DNA of 64,000 bases from Lachnospiraceae bacterium (GCA_017558145.1 JAFYWF010000120.1:1-64000); one strand, 5' to 3'. Numbered from the stretch's first letter, positions 1-8,610 are shown. Notes: a model not told the origin generated them from the letters alone. Numbers and translations: made by a program.

Positions 1-1
1 A

Positions 2-166
2 ACTGTAACATGTAACTGTGGTAACACATTTGTAACTGGTTCTACAAAGAAAGATATTCACGTGGAAGTATGTTCTAAATGTCATTCATTCTACACAGGC
101 CAGCAGAAAACAGCAAGAGCTGACGGACGTATTGATAAGTTCAACAAAAAATACGGTGTTAAATAA
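2..166 (+). CDS. rpmE: 50S ribosomal protein bL31, 3' part
   Basis: The last 54 codons of a ribosomal protein gene whose start lies before the window. The product sits on the large subunit near the central protuberance and inter-subunit bridge. It carries Cys pairs (CNCG near the visible start and CSKC in the middle) typical of the zinc-binding form of bL31, followed by the conserved SFYTGQQK segment and a basic C-terminus. A terminator hairpin follows about 15 nt after the stop. Being followed by a DUF1385 gene, prmC and prfA matches the common Firmicutes order. The identification is firm although the start is missing. Confidence 0.93.
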   Translation, partial: TVTCNCGNTFVTGSTKKDIHVEVCSKCHSFYTGQQKTARADGRIDKFNKKYGVK

Positions 167-180
167 GTATTGCGAAAAAA

Positions 181-210
181 GGTTGAGGTGGAAATCTCAA
201 CCTTATTTTG
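181..210 (+). terminator. Rho-independent terminator after rpmE
   Basis: A 7-bp stem GGTTGAG (181-187) / CTCAACC (196-202) with an 8-nt loop, preceded by an A-run and followed by TTATTTT. It probably ends most rpmE transcripts before the DUF1385 gene. Confidence 0.8.
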
Positions 211-244
211 TATGTAAGTAGCTTATGTATATGGAGGAGTAATA

Positions 245-1240
245 ATGAGCAGACCGAAATGCAGCCGTTCTTGTGGCATTGGAGGCCAGGCAGTTTTAGA
301 AGGCGTTATGATGAAAAAAGGTGATCTTTATGCGGTGACAGTACGGAAACCAAATGGAGATTTAGTAATAGATACCGAAGAATTTCACGGAGTGATGCAT
401 GGAAGTAAAATTAAAAAAACACCTTTTATCCGTGGTATTTTTAATTTTGTGGATTCTTTGATTTTAGGAACTCGTACTTTGAATTATTCAGCGGAATTTT
501 TTGAAGATGAGAGTGCGAAAGAGACCAAATTTGATCAATGGTTTAAAAAAATATTTAAAGATAAAGCAGATGGAATTGTTGCAGGCATTACTGTTACTTT
601 GTCTATTGTACTTGCGATTGCTATTTTTATGGTATTACCATATTTTATTAGTTCTTTATTAGATACTTTTGTTCGAAACAGCACTATTTTAGCTGTTATA
701 GAAGGAATCATCAGATTGGCTATTTTCGTAGGATATGTGATTTTGATTTCTGCAATGGAGGATATCAAAAGAGTGTACATGTATCATGGCGCAGAACATA
801 AATGCATTAACTGTATTGAAAGAGGTCGCAAATTAACTGTAGATAATGTTATGGCCAGCAGTCGTTTGCATAAACGTTGTGGTACCAGTTTTATGTTATT
901 TGTGATGCTGGTAAGTATTATTTTATTTATGTTTATCAAAGTAGATAATCCTATCATGCGTGTGGTGGTAAGAATGTTATTGGTACCGGTGATTGCAGGA
1001 ATTTCTTATGAAATTATTCGTTTAGCAGGAAATAACAGTAATAATATTTTTGTAAAAATTATTTCTGCTCCAGGCATGTGGTTACAAACATTGACTACAA
1101 AAGAGCCTACAACAGATATGGTAGAGGTTGCCATCAAATCTGTGGAAGCGGTGTTTGACTGGAAAGAATATTTAAAAGAAGAATTCGGTTATTCTGATGA
1201 ATGGATGGAAGAAGAGGAAGAAATTTCATCAGAAAGTTAG
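245..1240 (+). CDS. DUF1385 family membrane protein (YqhQ-like)
   Basis: An integral membrane protein of 331 residues in the DUF1385/YqhQ family, whose biochemical role is unknown. The N-terminus has the family signature GGQAVLEGVMM (residues 13-23). Four hydrophobic segments are visible at about 112-138, 146-170, 217-234 and 241-262, with a conserved YHGAEHKCI stretch near residue 180 between them. The C-terminus is very acidic. ATG 245 follows a GGAG site at short spacing. It lies between rpmE and prmC-prfA, a position widely conserved in Firmicutes, so a link to translation or ribosome biogenesis is possible but unproven. Confidence 0.9.
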   Translation: MSRPKCSRSCGIGGQAVLEGVMMKKGDLYAVTVRKPNGDLVIDTEEFHGVMHGSKIKKTPFIRGIFNFVDSLILGTRTLNYSAEFFEDESAKETKFDQWFKKIFKDKADGIVAGITVTLSIVLAIAIFMVLPYFISSLLDTFVRNSTILAVIEGIIRLAIFVGYVILISAMEDIKRVYMYHGAEHKCINCIERGRKLTVDNVMASSRLHKRCGTSFMLFVMLVSIILFMFIKVDNPIMRVVVRMLLVPVIAGISYEIIRLAGNNSNNIFVKIISAPGMWLQTLTTKEPTTDMVEVAIKSVEAVFDWKEYLKEEFGYSDEWMEEEEEISSES

Positions 1241-1282
1241 AGAATACTAATTTGTATTTAGAAAATATATAGTAGGAAATAA

Positions 1283-2158
1283 ATGATGAACTACAAAGAA
1301 ATATACCTTTGGGGAAGAGAAGTTTTGGAAAAAGCCAGTGTCCCTGAGTTTGAATTGGATGCAAGATTGCTTTTGGAACATATTTGCCATACCAATCGAA
1401 ATACACTTTTAGTGCATGGAGATAGAGTAGTTACTTCACAAGAAGAGAATGAGTATCGAGATGCAATTGCTTTACGGTGTAGCAGAATTCCGTTGCAGCA
1501 TATTACCGGTGTGCAGGAGTTTATGGGATTGGAGTTTATGGTGAACCGTCATGTGTTGTGCCCTAGACAAGATACAGAATGTTTGGTAGAAGAAGTTATG
1601 CGTTATTTGCATGATGGAGACCGAATTTTGGATATGTGTACCGGTTCCGGTTGTATTCTTCTGAGTCTGCTTCATTATTCCAATTATTGTAGTGGTGTGG
1701 GAGTAGATATTTCAAAGGAAGCACTTAAAGTAGCTTGTGAAAATGCAAAAAAAATTGCAACTATGAAACGTCCTAATCCTTGGAAAGAAGATGCAGTTAA
1801 GTTTTTGCAATCTGATTTGTTTATGGAAGTAAAAGAGGAAGAATTTGATATTATTGTATCTAATCCCCCTTATATTGCCAGTGATGTAATTCCGACTTTA
1901 ATGGAGGAAGTAAGACTTCATGAACCTATGTCCGCATTGGATGGTATGGAAGATGGTTTGTTCTTTTATCGAAAGATTGTGGAAGAAAGTCAAAAGTATA
2001 TGATAAAAGACGGTATGCTTTTTTTTGAAATTGGACATGATCAAGGTAAAGCTGTTTCAGAGTTAATGGAAAAAGCCGGTTTTAGTGAAGTTACTGTAGT
2101 CAAGGATTTTGCAGGTTTGGACCGAGTTGTGTATGGGAGACTTTTGTACAAAAAATAA
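1283..2158 (+). CDS. prmC: Peptide chain release factor N5-glutamine methyltransferase
   Basis: PrmC (HemK) methylates the glutamine of the GGQ motif in RF1 and RF2 using S-adenosylmethionine, raising termination efficiency. The 291-residue length is normal. It has an N-terminal helical substrate-binding part, the SAM-binding motif DMCTGSGCI, and the catalytic NPPY motif at residues 194-197. Two adjacent in-frame ATG codons (1283 and 1286) could start it; the first is used here. Its target, prfA, is the next gene 44 bp downstream, so enzyme and substrate are very likely co-transcribed. Confidence 0.95.
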   Translation: MMNYKEIYLWGREVLEKASVPEFELDARLLLEHICHTNRNTLLVHGDRVVTSQEENEYRDAIALRCSRIPLQHITGVQEFMGLEFMVNRHVLCPRQDTECLVEEVMRYLHDGDRILDMCTGSGCILLSLLHYSNYCSGVGVDISKEALKVACENAKKIATMKRPNPWKEDAVKFLQSDLFMEVKEEEFDIIVSNPPYIASDVIPTLMEEVRLHEPMSALDGMEDGLFFYRKIVEESQKYMIKDGMLFFEIGHDQGKAVSELMEKAGFSEVTVVKDFAGLDRVVYGRLLYKK

Positions 2159-2202
2159 AAATAGATTTTTATAATATTTATAGATGAGAAAGGGAAAGAG
2201 AC

Positions 2203-3276
2203 ATGTTTGATAAATTAGAGGATTTACTCATTCGTTTTGAAGAAATTATGAGCGAATTAAATGAACCAAATGTAGCAAATAATCAGGAACGTTTTCGTAA
2301 ATTGATGAAAGAGCAGAGTGATTTAACTCCTATCGTAGAAGCATTTAAAGAATATAAAAAATGTAAACAGGACATCGAAGATAGTTTAGCTATGTTGGAA
2401 ATGGAATCCGATGATGATATGAGAGAAATGTTAAAGGAAGAATTGTCTGATGCAAAGAAACGTGTAGAAGAATTAGAAGATGAAATGAAAATTCTTCTTC
2501 TTCCAAAGGATCCTAATGATGAAAAGAACGTTATCGTGGAAATTCGTGCTGGTGCCGGTGGAGATGAAGCAGCTCTTTTTGCAGCAGAAATTTACCGTAT
2601 GTATGTGCATTATGCGGAAGGCAGACGCTGGAGAGTGGAAACTATGGAAGTGGAAGAAATCGGTATCGGAGGTATGAAGTCCGTTACCTTTATGATTTCC
2701 GGTAGCGGTGCTTATTCTGTAATGAAATATGAATCAGGAGTACATCGTGTACAGCGTGTACCTGAGACAGAATCAGGTGGACGTATTCATACATCTACTA
2801 TTTCTGTTGCAGTAATGCCTGAAGTTGACGAAGATATCGATATTAAAATTGAAGATAAAGATATTCGTATCGACGTAATGCGTGCTTCCGGTAACGGTGG
2901 TCAGTGTGTAAATACAACAGACTCTGCAGTACGTTTAACACACTATCCAACAGGAATCGTGGTGTATAGCCAGACAGAGAAGTCTCAGTTACAGAATAAA
3001 GCAAAAGCCTTTGCGTTGTTAAAAGCAAAGCTTTACGATATGGAACAGCAGCAGAGACATGATGCAGAAGCAGAGCTTCGTCGTAGCCAAATTGGTACAG
3101 GGGATCGTTCTGAAAAGATTCGTACTTACAACTTCCCACAGGGACGTGTAACAGACCATAGAATCAATCTTACATTGTATAAATTGGATAAAATTATGAA
3201 TGGTGATATTCAGGATATCTTAGATGCATGTATCGCAGCCGACCAAGCTGCAAAACTTGCTAAAATGAATGAATAA
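2203..3276 (+). CDS. prfA: Peptide chain release factor 1
   Basis: RF1 recognises UAA and UAG in the ribosomal A site and triggers peptidyl-tRNA hydrolysis. The 357-residue protein has the N-terminal coiled-coil domain, the stop-codon reading tripeptide PET at 187-189 (PxT, which marks RF1 rather than RF2), and the universal GGQ motif at 232-234, the target of PrmC. The start has a clear AGGGAAAGAG ribosome site. It is the last gene of the rpmE-DUF1385-prmC-prfA group and is followed by a strong terminator. Confidence 0.97.
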   Translation: MFDKLEDLLIRFEEIMSELNEPNVANNQERFRKLMKEQSDLTPIVEAFKEYKKCKQDIEDSLAMLEMESDDDMREMLKEELSDAKKRVEELEDEMKILLLPKDPNDEKNVIVEIRAGAGGDEAALFAAEIYRMYVHYAEGRRWRVETMEVEEIGIGGMKSVTFMISGSGAYSVMKYESGVHRVQRVPETESGGRIHTSTISVAVMPEVDEDIDIKIEDKDIRIDVMRASGNGGQCVNTTDSAVRLTHYPTGIVVYSQTEKSQLQNKAKAFALLKAKLYDMEQQQRHDAEAELRRSQIGTGDRSEKIRTYNFPQGRVTDHRINLTLYKLDKIMNGDIQDILDACIAADQAAKLAKMNE

Positions 3277-3300
3277 GCTATGAGTGCAGAATATAATCAA

Positions 3301-3344
3301 GGACATAAGGACTGCTTGCAGGATGCTATGTCCTTTTTATTTTG
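3301..3344 (+). terminator. Rho-independent terminator after prfA
   Basis: Stem GGACATA (3301-3307) / TATGTCC (3327-3333) with a 19-nt loop, followed by TTTTTATTTTG. It closes the prfA transcription unit. Confidence 0.8.
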
Positions 3345-3436
3345 TAATAATTTGACGGAGGAATTGAAGATAGGATATAATTATGCATATTTGTAATAGT
3401 TCAATAAAATTTGAAACTAGTGAAGGAGAGATGTTC

Positions 3437-4315
3437 ATGAAAGAAATTAATAAAAAACAATTTACCATATATATGACAGTTGTATTTGTTTTTGCTTGGA
3501 TTCTGCAAATTGTAGCAAGTATTTTGGGTAATAATGGAAATCAGATAGTATTTAGTTTTATTTTAATCATTACTATGTTTGTTCCATTTATAAGTGTACT
3601 TATTGCGAAGATACCTTTAAAAGGAATGGGATGGATACCACATTTGAAGGGAAAATATAGATATGTATTCTTTGCACTATGGATGCCTGCCTTATTGAGT
3701 ATCATTGGTGGTGTTTTATTTTTTATTATTTTTCCAAATGCATTTGATTCAGAATTTACTACCTTATATAGCATGTTAGAAGAAGCAGGTGTGTTGGAAC
3801 AGTTTGAAGAGCAAGGGTTAACGATGCCAATATATCTGTTAATTACTTCTGTTCAAGCGGTTACCTATGCGCCATTTATTAATATGGTTGCCGCGTTGGG
3901 AGAAGAGGTCGGCTGGCGAGGTGCTATGTATCCTTACTTGAAAGAGAAACTTGGCATTATTAAGGGACGCTTTGTAGGTGGAATTATTTGGGGAATATGG
4001 CACTGGCCTATCATGATTCTTGCAGGCTATGAGTATGGCACAGAATATATTGGTGCACCGATCCTTGGGCCGATAGTATTCTGTATGGCTACAGTTGCAA
4101 TGGGCATCTTGTTGGATTATGTATATGATAGAACGAAGATAATCTGGTTACCAGCTCTTATGCATGGTGCTATTAATGCATTTACTGTATTTTTATATTT
4201 GCTTAAACCTGAATATTCTAAGATGGTAATCTTTGGGCCGGTATATATAGGTATCATTAGTATGATTCCAATGATTATTATGACAATCTTTATTTGTGCA
4301 AAAGAGAAAAGCTAA
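3437..4315 (+). CDS. CPBP family intramembrane glutamic endopeptidase
   Basis: A multi-pass membrane protein of 292 residues in the CPBP/Abi (PF02517) family, which includes CAAX prenyl proteases and bacteriocin self-immunity proteins. The catalytic motifs are present: EEVGWRG at 156-162 (the EExxxR motif), a WHWPI segment, and HGAIN from residue 243. About eight hydrophobic segments are visible. ATG 3437 is chosen because GGAG at 3425-3428 lies 8 nt before it; ATG 3383 and 3431 are badly placed. The substrate cannot be told. No prenylation or bacteriocin genes adjoin it. Confidence 0.85.
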   Translation: MKEINKKQFTIYMTVVFVFAWILQIVASILGNNGNQIVFSFILIITMFVPFISVLIAKIPLKGMGWIPHLKGKYRYVFFALWMPALLSIIGGVLFFIIFPNAFDSEFTTLYSMLEEAGVLEQFEEQGLTMPIYLLITSVQAVTYAPFINMVAALGEEVGWRGAMYPYLKEKLGIIKGRFVGGIIWGIWHWPIMILAGYEYGTEYIGAPILGPIVFCMATVAMGILLDYVYDRTKIIWLPALMHGAINAFTVFLYLLKPEYSKMVIFGPVYIGIISMIPMIIMTIFICAKEKS

Positions 4316-4344
4316 ATTATGTAGTAAGTAGAACGGAGACGAAT

Positions 4345-5298
4345 ATGAAAAAGAAAGTGGTAGTATTAGGAGGAGGCACCGGTTGTTCTACCTTGCTTCG
4401 AGGATTAAAGGAATTTCCAATTGATTTGACGGCCATTGTATCTGTTTGTGACGATGGAAACAGTACAGGTATTCTACGAGAAGAATTTAATATTCCAGCA
4501 GTAGGAGATATTCGAAGAGTATTAGTATCTTTGTCTGAAACAGAACCACTTGTCATGGAGTTATTTAATTATCGTTTTAAAACTAAAAGTGATTTGGATG
4601 GTCATACGGTAGGAAATCTTTTGTTAACTGCTTCCAGTGAAATTACAGGAAATTTATCGGACGGAATTGAAGCCTTAAGTAAGATATTTAATTTAAAAGG
4701 TAAGGTAGTCCCACTGACGGAAGAAAACGTAGTTCTAATGGGAGAAATGGGAGATGGAGCTATTGTCGAAGGAGAACATAATATTACGGCCTATAAAAAT
4801 GTAGTAAAACGTGTTTATTATAAAGAAAAGCCACGTCCAACAAGGGAGGCGGTAAAGGCTATTAAAGAAGCAGATTTAATACTTCTGAGTATGGGAAGTG
4901 TTTTCACTAGTATCATTCCCAATTTGATATGTGAAGAAATTGTAGAAGCGATAGATAACAGCAAAGGAAAAATTATGTATGCCTGCAATATGGTGACACA
5001 ACCGGGAGAAACGGAGGATTTTAAAGTATCCGATCATGTTCGTTTGTTAAATCAATATTTAGGAAAACGTAAAATTGATGTTGTAGTTGCCAATAGTGGA
5101 AAAATAGATGAGGAAATGGCAAAACGATATGAGTCATTAGAACAAAAAGACCCCGTGGAATTAGATCGAAAAGAAACTAAGTCTATGGTTGAAAAAATTA
5201 TAGCGGATGATTATGTTATAATAAAAAATAATCTTCTTAGACACAATGTATTGAAATTAGGACTGCATATTTTTGGATATTTGTTAGAACAAAAATAA
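4345..5298 (+). CDS. yvcK: Gluconeogenesis factor YvcK / MgfK (CofD-like)
   Basis: A 317-residue cytoplasmic protein of the YvcK/CofD-like family, which binds UDP-sugars and in Bacillus affects gluconeogenic growth, cell shape and PBP1 placement. It begins with the Rossmann-type VVVLGGGTG motif, followed by VCDDGNSTG and GDIRR, all diagnostic of the family. ATG 4345 is preferred because it gives the canonical N-terminus and follows CGGAG; an earlier in-frame start would overlap the CPBP gene. The usual neighbours rapZ and whiA are absent on both sides, so the gene has been separated from its common cluster. Confidence 0.93.
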   Translation: MKKKVVVLGGGTGCSTLLRGLKEFPIDLTAIVSVCDDGNSTGILREEFNIPAVGDIRRVLVSLSETEPLVMELFNYRFKTKSDLDGHTVGNLLLTASSEITGNLSDGIEALSKIFNLKGKVVPLTEENVVLMGEMGDGAIVEGEHNITAYKNVVKRVYYKEKPRPTREAVKAIKEADLILLSMGSVFTSIIPNLICEEIVEAIDNSKGKIMYACNMVTQPGETEDFKVSDHVRLLNQYLGKRKIDVVVANSGKIDEEMAKRYESLEQKDPVELDRKETKSMVEKIIADDYVIIKNNLLRHNVLKLGLHIFGYLLEQK

Positions 5299-5305
5299 TG
5301 ATTAG

Positions 5306-5348
5306 ACCACATTAAGTTATGAAAAATAGTTTAATGTGGTTTTTATTA
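5306..5348 (+). terminator. Rho-independent terminator after yvcK
   Basis: A perfect 10-bp stem ACCACATTAA (5306-5315) / TTAATGTGGT (5331-5340) with a 15-nt loop and a TTTTATT tail. Confidence 0.9.
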
Positions 5349-5391
5349 TGCGTCAAAAATTCTATCATATATAACGAATTGTTGATAAGCG

Positions 5392-5421
5392 TTGACAAAA
5401 ATTGACCAAAAGCAACATAAT
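5392..5421 (+). promoter_or_regulatory. Sigma-A-type promoter before the YfcC remnant
   Basis: TTGACA (5392-5397), an 18-bp spacer, and CATAAT (5416-5421). It suggests the truncated transporter gene downstream is still transcribed. Confidence 0.5.
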
Positions 5422-5470
5422 GGAGAACATGATATTGTTATAAAAGTATTGTATAAAAGAGGAAAAGATA

Positions 5471-5872
5471 ATGAAGAATTCGATTAATAAAAAGGAGGAA
5501 TCCATATCAGGTATTGGTGTAAAATCATTTGTTACGGCAATCTTAGTTATATTTATCATGATGATTTTGACCTACCTGCTAACGCTTATGGTTCCGGGAT
5601 CTGTAGCAGGAACCTATGAGGAATGTGTGCCTTTAGTTGTACCGATAGCTCAGGCTTTTGATATTTCAGCTCAGCTTTGTATTGTGGCATTTGCCTTTGG
5701 AGATGGTTTTTCCAATGTATTTTATCCTACGAATCCGGTATTGTTGATTTCCTTAGGATTGGTAAATGTTAGTTATGGGGATTGGGTAAAATGGAGTGCA
5801 AAATTTCAGATAGTTAATATCTTATTAACCAGCTTGTTGTTATTAGTGGGGCTGGCAATAGGGTATTCATAG
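5471..5872 (+). pseudogene. Internally deleted YfcC-family C4/amino-acid transporter remnant
   Basis: A 133-residue open frame with the beginning and end of a YfcC-family (DUF3360/SkgA-type) permease but no middle. Residues 17-46 look like the first membrane segment, ending TYLLTLMVPGSVAGTYE. From about residue 50 it continues as the C-terminal part, with PLVVPIAQAFDIS, the conserved AFGDGFSNVFYPTNP motif and a final membrane helix. Intact family members are about 450-500 residues, so roughly 350 are missing and the two ends are joined in frame. It keeps a promoter and start codon. It is probably a decaying transporter, though a small membrane protein might still be made. Confidence 0.72.
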
Positions 5873-5888
5873 AGTTAGTGAAAAACTC

Positions 5889-5917
5889 TTGACTTTCTAA
5901 GAAAGCTATGATATCTT
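5889..5917 (+). promoter_or_regulatory. Promoter of the amino-acid ABC importer, with a spacer palindrome
   Basis: TTGACT (5889-5894), a 17-bp spacer, and TATCTT (5912-5917) preceded by an extended TGA. The spacer holds the perfect inverted repeat CTTTCT-A-AGAAAG (5893-5905), a possible operator. Confidence 0.6.
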
Positions 5918-5928
5918 AAATGAAGTTA

Positions 5929-5965
5929 GCACTTTACCGTGGTAGAGCGAGAAAAACTAAAGTGC
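5929..5965 (+). promoter_or_regulatory. 5' leader hairpin before the importer binding protein
   Basis: GCACTTTA (5929-5936) pairs perfectly with TAAAGTGC (5958-5965) around a 21-nt loop. It begins within a few bases of the predicted transcript start and ends directly before the AAGGAGG ribosome site, so it could stabilise the 5' end or affect ribosome access. Confidence 0.5.
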
Positions 5966-5979
5966 AAGGAGGAAAAATT

Positions 5980-6819
5980 ATGAAAAAATTATTAGCGTTA
6001 TTATTAACAGGTTGCATGATGGCAGCTACCTTAGTTGGCTGTGGTGCAAAAACAGAAGCTGTTGCAGATGCTGATGCAGAAGTAGCAGTAGAAGAAACAG
6101 CAGAAGTGGCAAGTGATCTTGCCTATGTACAGGAAAAAGGTGTTTTAGTAGTAGGTATTACAGATTTCGCACCAATGGATTATAAAGATGAAGCTGGAGA
6201 ATGGATTGGTTTTGACGCAGATATGGCAAAAGGTTTTGCAGAGAAACTTGGTGTAGAAGTTGAATTTGTTGAAATCGATTGGGATAACAAAATTTTAGAA
6301 CTTGATGGAAAAACAGTTGACTGTATTTGGAACGGTATGACATTAACTGATGAAGTAAAAGCAGCTATGGATTGTTCTAATGCATACTGTAACAATGCTC
6401 AGGTTGTTATTGTACCTGCAGAAAAAGCAGCAGATTACCAGACAGTAGAAAGCTTAGAAGGACTTGCATTTGCAGTAGAAGCAGGAAGTGCTGGAGAAGC
6501 AGAAGTTACAGCTCTTGGTCTTAATTGTACACCTGTAAAAGCACAGTCTGATGCTCTTATGGAAGTAGCAGCCGGAACCTCTGATGCGGCAGTTATCGAT
6601 TCTCTTATGGCAGCAGCTATGGTAGGTGAGGGTACAGGTTACGCTGACTTAACTTATACAGTAGGTCTTAACAGTGAAGAATATGGTGTTGGTTTCCGTA
6701 AAGGTTCTGATTTAGTAGCAGAATTAAATGCATACTTTGTTGAAAGCTATGCAGCAGGAACTATGCAGACATGTGCAGAAACCTATGGTGTAGTAGCAGC
6801 ACTTGTAGAGCAGAAATAA
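5980..6819 (+). CDS. Amino-acid ABC transporter substrate-binding lipoprotein
   Basis: A 279-residue extracellular lipoprotein of SBP family 3 (PF00497), binding a polar amino acid or cystine for the importer encoded downstream. The signal peptide MKKLLALLLTGCMMAATLVG ends at lipidated Cys21. A short acidic linker follows, then the family-3 start region VGITDFAPMDYKDEAGEWIG and the DADMAKGFAEKLG helix. ATG 5980 has an AAGGAGG site; the open frame extends upstream but without a ribosome site. It has its own promoter, a leader hairpin and a stem-loop after the stop, which fits higher expression of the binding protein than of the permease and ATPase. The exact ligand is not readable. Confidence 0.92.
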   Translation: MKKLLALLLTGCMMAATLVGCGAKTEAVADADAEVAVEETAEVASDLAYVQEKGVLVVGITDFAPMDYKDEAGEWIGFDADMAKGFAEKLGVEVEFVEIDWDNKILELDGKTVDCIWNGMTLTDEVKAAMDCSNAYCNNAQVVIVPAEKAADYQTVESLEGLAFAVEAGSAGEAEVTALGLNCTPVKAQSDALMEVAAGTSDAAVIDSLMAAAMVGEGTGYADLTYTVGLNSEEYGVGFRKGSDLVAELNAYFVESYAAGTMQTCAETYGVVAALVEQK

Positions 6820-6834
6820 GAAAAATAAGTATAA

Positions 6835-6858
6835 GAGGGCGGGGAACGACTCGCCCTC
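6835..6858 (+). terminator. Intercistronic stem-loop between binding protein and permease
   Basis: GAGGGCG (6835-6841) / CGCCCTC (6852-6858), GC-rich 7-bp stem, followed by ATTTATGG rather than a clean T-run. Probably a leaky terminator or 3'-end-stabilising hairpin lowering permease expression. Confidence 0.65.
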
Positions 6859-6961
6859 ATTTATGGTTTAAAATTAAATCATAAATTAACAATATGAAAT
6901 AAAATGTTGTTTAATTCAGATGAATAACTGATTATATATCCGTATGATAGAACAGGAGGTT

Positions 6962-6993
6962 GCATTTCATTGTATATTCTTAAGATGAAATGC
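6962..6993 (+). promoter_or_regulatory. Hairpin between ribosome site and start of the permease
   Basis: GCATTTCAT (6962-6970) pairs perfectly with ATGAAATGC (6985-6993) around a 14-nt loop. The only good ribosome site, AGGAGG, lies at 6954-6959 just upstream. With the hairpin folded, it would sit about 10 nt from ATG 7002; unfolded, it is 42 nt away. ATG 6990 is inside the stem. Confidence 0.6.
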
Positions 6994-7001
6994 TACAGAA
7001 C

Positions 7002-7688
7002 ATGGAATTGATATTAGAACAGATGCCTATCGTTTTACCAGCATTAAATGCAGGTTTTATACAGACATTAAAGCTCTTTTTAGTGACTTTGGTGGGAGCT
7101 TTGCCATTAGGATTAGTGATTGCTTTTGGTGCAATGTCCAGGTTTAAACCATTAAGCTTATTAACTAAATTAGTGATATGGATTGTCCGTGGAACACCAT
7201 TAATGATTCAGCTTTTGATTATATATTACTTTCCGGGATTAGTTTTGGATAATCCTATTTGGGGAAGTGGTGAAAAAGGAAGATTTTTAGCGGCATCTGT
7301 TGCATTTGTTTTCAATTACGCATGTTATTTTGCTGAAATTTACCGAGGTGGAATTCAAAGTGTACCGATTGGACAAGAAGAGGCTGGTTTGGTATTGGGA
7401 ATGACAAAGACTCAAATTTTTTTCAGAGTTAAATTATTGCAAATGATTAAACGTATCGTGCCACCGGTATCGAATGAAATTATCACCTTGGTTAAAGATA
7501 CATCTTTGTCCAGAATTATTGCCTTACAGGAAGTTATTTGGGCAGGACAGGCTTTCATGAAAGGAACACAAGGCATTTCCGGTGCTATTTGGCCGTTATT
7601 TTTCACAGCAGTTTATTATTTGATTTTCAGTGGAGTATTAACGGTTCTATTAGGGAAATTAGAACAGAAATTAGAATATTTCAGATAG
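7002..7688 (+). CDS. Amino-acid ABC transporter permease
   Basis: A membrane permease of the HisM/GlnP type (PF00528, HEQRo/three-TMS subfamily) that forms the pore for the importer. It shows a segment near LKLFLVTLVGALPLG, the subfamily signature RGTPLMIQLLIIYYFP, and the ATPase-coupling EAA loop around GQEEAGLVLGMT. The C-terminal LSRIIALQEV stretch is also typical. Start choice is unusual: an in-frame stop at 6981 limits it to ATG 6990 (232 residues) or 7002 (228 residues). I prefer 7002 because a hairpin can bring AGGAGG near it. It is followed 12 bp later by the ATPase gene. Confidence 0.9.
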   Translation: MELILEQMPIVLPALNAGFIQTLKLFLVTLVGALPLGLVIAFGAMSRFKPLSLLTKLVIWIVRGTPLMIQLLIIYYFPGLVLDNPIWGSGEKGRFLAASVAFVFNYACYFAEIYRGGIQSVPIGQEEAGLVLGMTKTQIFFRVKLLQMIKRIVPPVSNEIITLVKDTSLSRIIALQEVIWAGQAFMKGTQGISGAIWPLFFTAVYYLIFSGVLTVLLGKLEQKLEYFR

Positions 7689-7700
7689 GAGGAAAAAAGG

Positions 7701-8489
7701 ATGTCGGTATTGTTAGAAGTAGAGCATATTGAAAAATCATTTGAAGAAACAAAAGTTTTAAAAGATGTCAGTTTTTCCTTAAATGAGGGAGAAGTTGTTT
7801 CTATTATTGGTTCCTCAGGAAGTGGTAAAACCACGTTGCTTCGATGCCTGAATTTTTTAGAAACGCCGGATGAAGGTGTGATTAAGGTTGCAAATGAAGT
7901 TTTGCTGGATATGAAAAATCCGGCGACTCTGAAAGAATCTGAAATAAGAAAAAAAAGACTTCGTTTTGGTTTGGTATTTCAGAGTTTTAATTTGTTTCCA
8001 CAGTATACTGCTTTGGAAAATGTAATGTTGGCAAAGGAATTATTAGCAAAAGAGCAACCGGAGTATAAACTTAGAAAAAAAGAAATACAAGAGGAAATCA
8101 AAGCATTGTCTGTAAAATTATTGCAGCAGATGGGATTGTCGGAACGAATGAACAATTATCCACATCAGCTTTCCGGAGGACAATGTCAGCGAGTTGCTAT
8201 TGCAAGAGCGTTAGCACTTCGTCCGGACATTTTATGTTTTGATGAACCTACTTCTGCTTTGGATCCTGAACTTACAGGAGAAGTACTTCGTGTTATCAAG
8301 GAATTGGCAGATCAGAATACTACTATGATTATTGTAACTCATGAAATGGCTTTTGCACGTGATGTGGCAAATAAAGTGATTTTTATGGATGATGGTGTTA
8401 TTGTAGAGCAGGGTGATCCCAAGGAAGTGTTTGAAAATCCGAAGGAAGAAAGAACAAAACAGTTTTTGGCCAGATATAAACAAGGATAA
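7701..8489 (+). CDS. Amino-acid ABC transporter ATP-binding protein
   Basis: The cytoplasmic ATPase of the polar amino-acid importer, 262 residues. Walker A is GSSGSGKTT at 37-45, the Q-loop is FQSFNLFPQ, the ABC signature is LSGGQCQR, and Walker B with D-loop is CFDEPTSALDPE, followed by the switch His in VTHEMAFA. A charged insertion of about 15 residues between Q-loop and signature lengthens it relative to GlnQ. The start has an AGGAGG site. It is the last gene of the operon and ends at a perfect terminator. Confidence 0.95.
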   Translation: MSVLLEVEHIEKSFEETKVLKDVSFSLNEGEVVSIIGSSGSGKTTLLRCLNFLETPDEGVIKVANEVLLDMKNPATLKESEIRKKRLRFGLVFQSFNLFPQYTALENVMLAKELLAKEQPEYKLRKKEIQEEIKALSVKLLQQMGLSERMNNYPHQLSGGQCQRVAIARALALRPDILCFDEPTSALDPELTGEVLRVIKELADQNTTMIIVTHEMAFARDVANKVIFMDDGVIVEQGDPKEVFENPKEERTKQFLARYKQG

Positions 8490-8496
8490 TAAGGAA

Positions 8497-8526
8497 AGGT
8501 ACATAGTTTTCTATGTACCTTTTTTG
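8497..8526 (+). terminator. Rho-independent terminator of the importer operon
   Basis: Perfect 10-bp stem AGGTACATAG (8497-8506) / CTATGTACCT (8511-8520), TTTT loop and a T-run. Confidence 0.93.
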
Positions 8527-8610
8527 AAAAATACAATGGCAATGTGATTTGGAAAGTGCTATAAAGTTTAAAAATGTACGATGTAATGTTTGGAATGGAA
8601 GGAGAAAATA

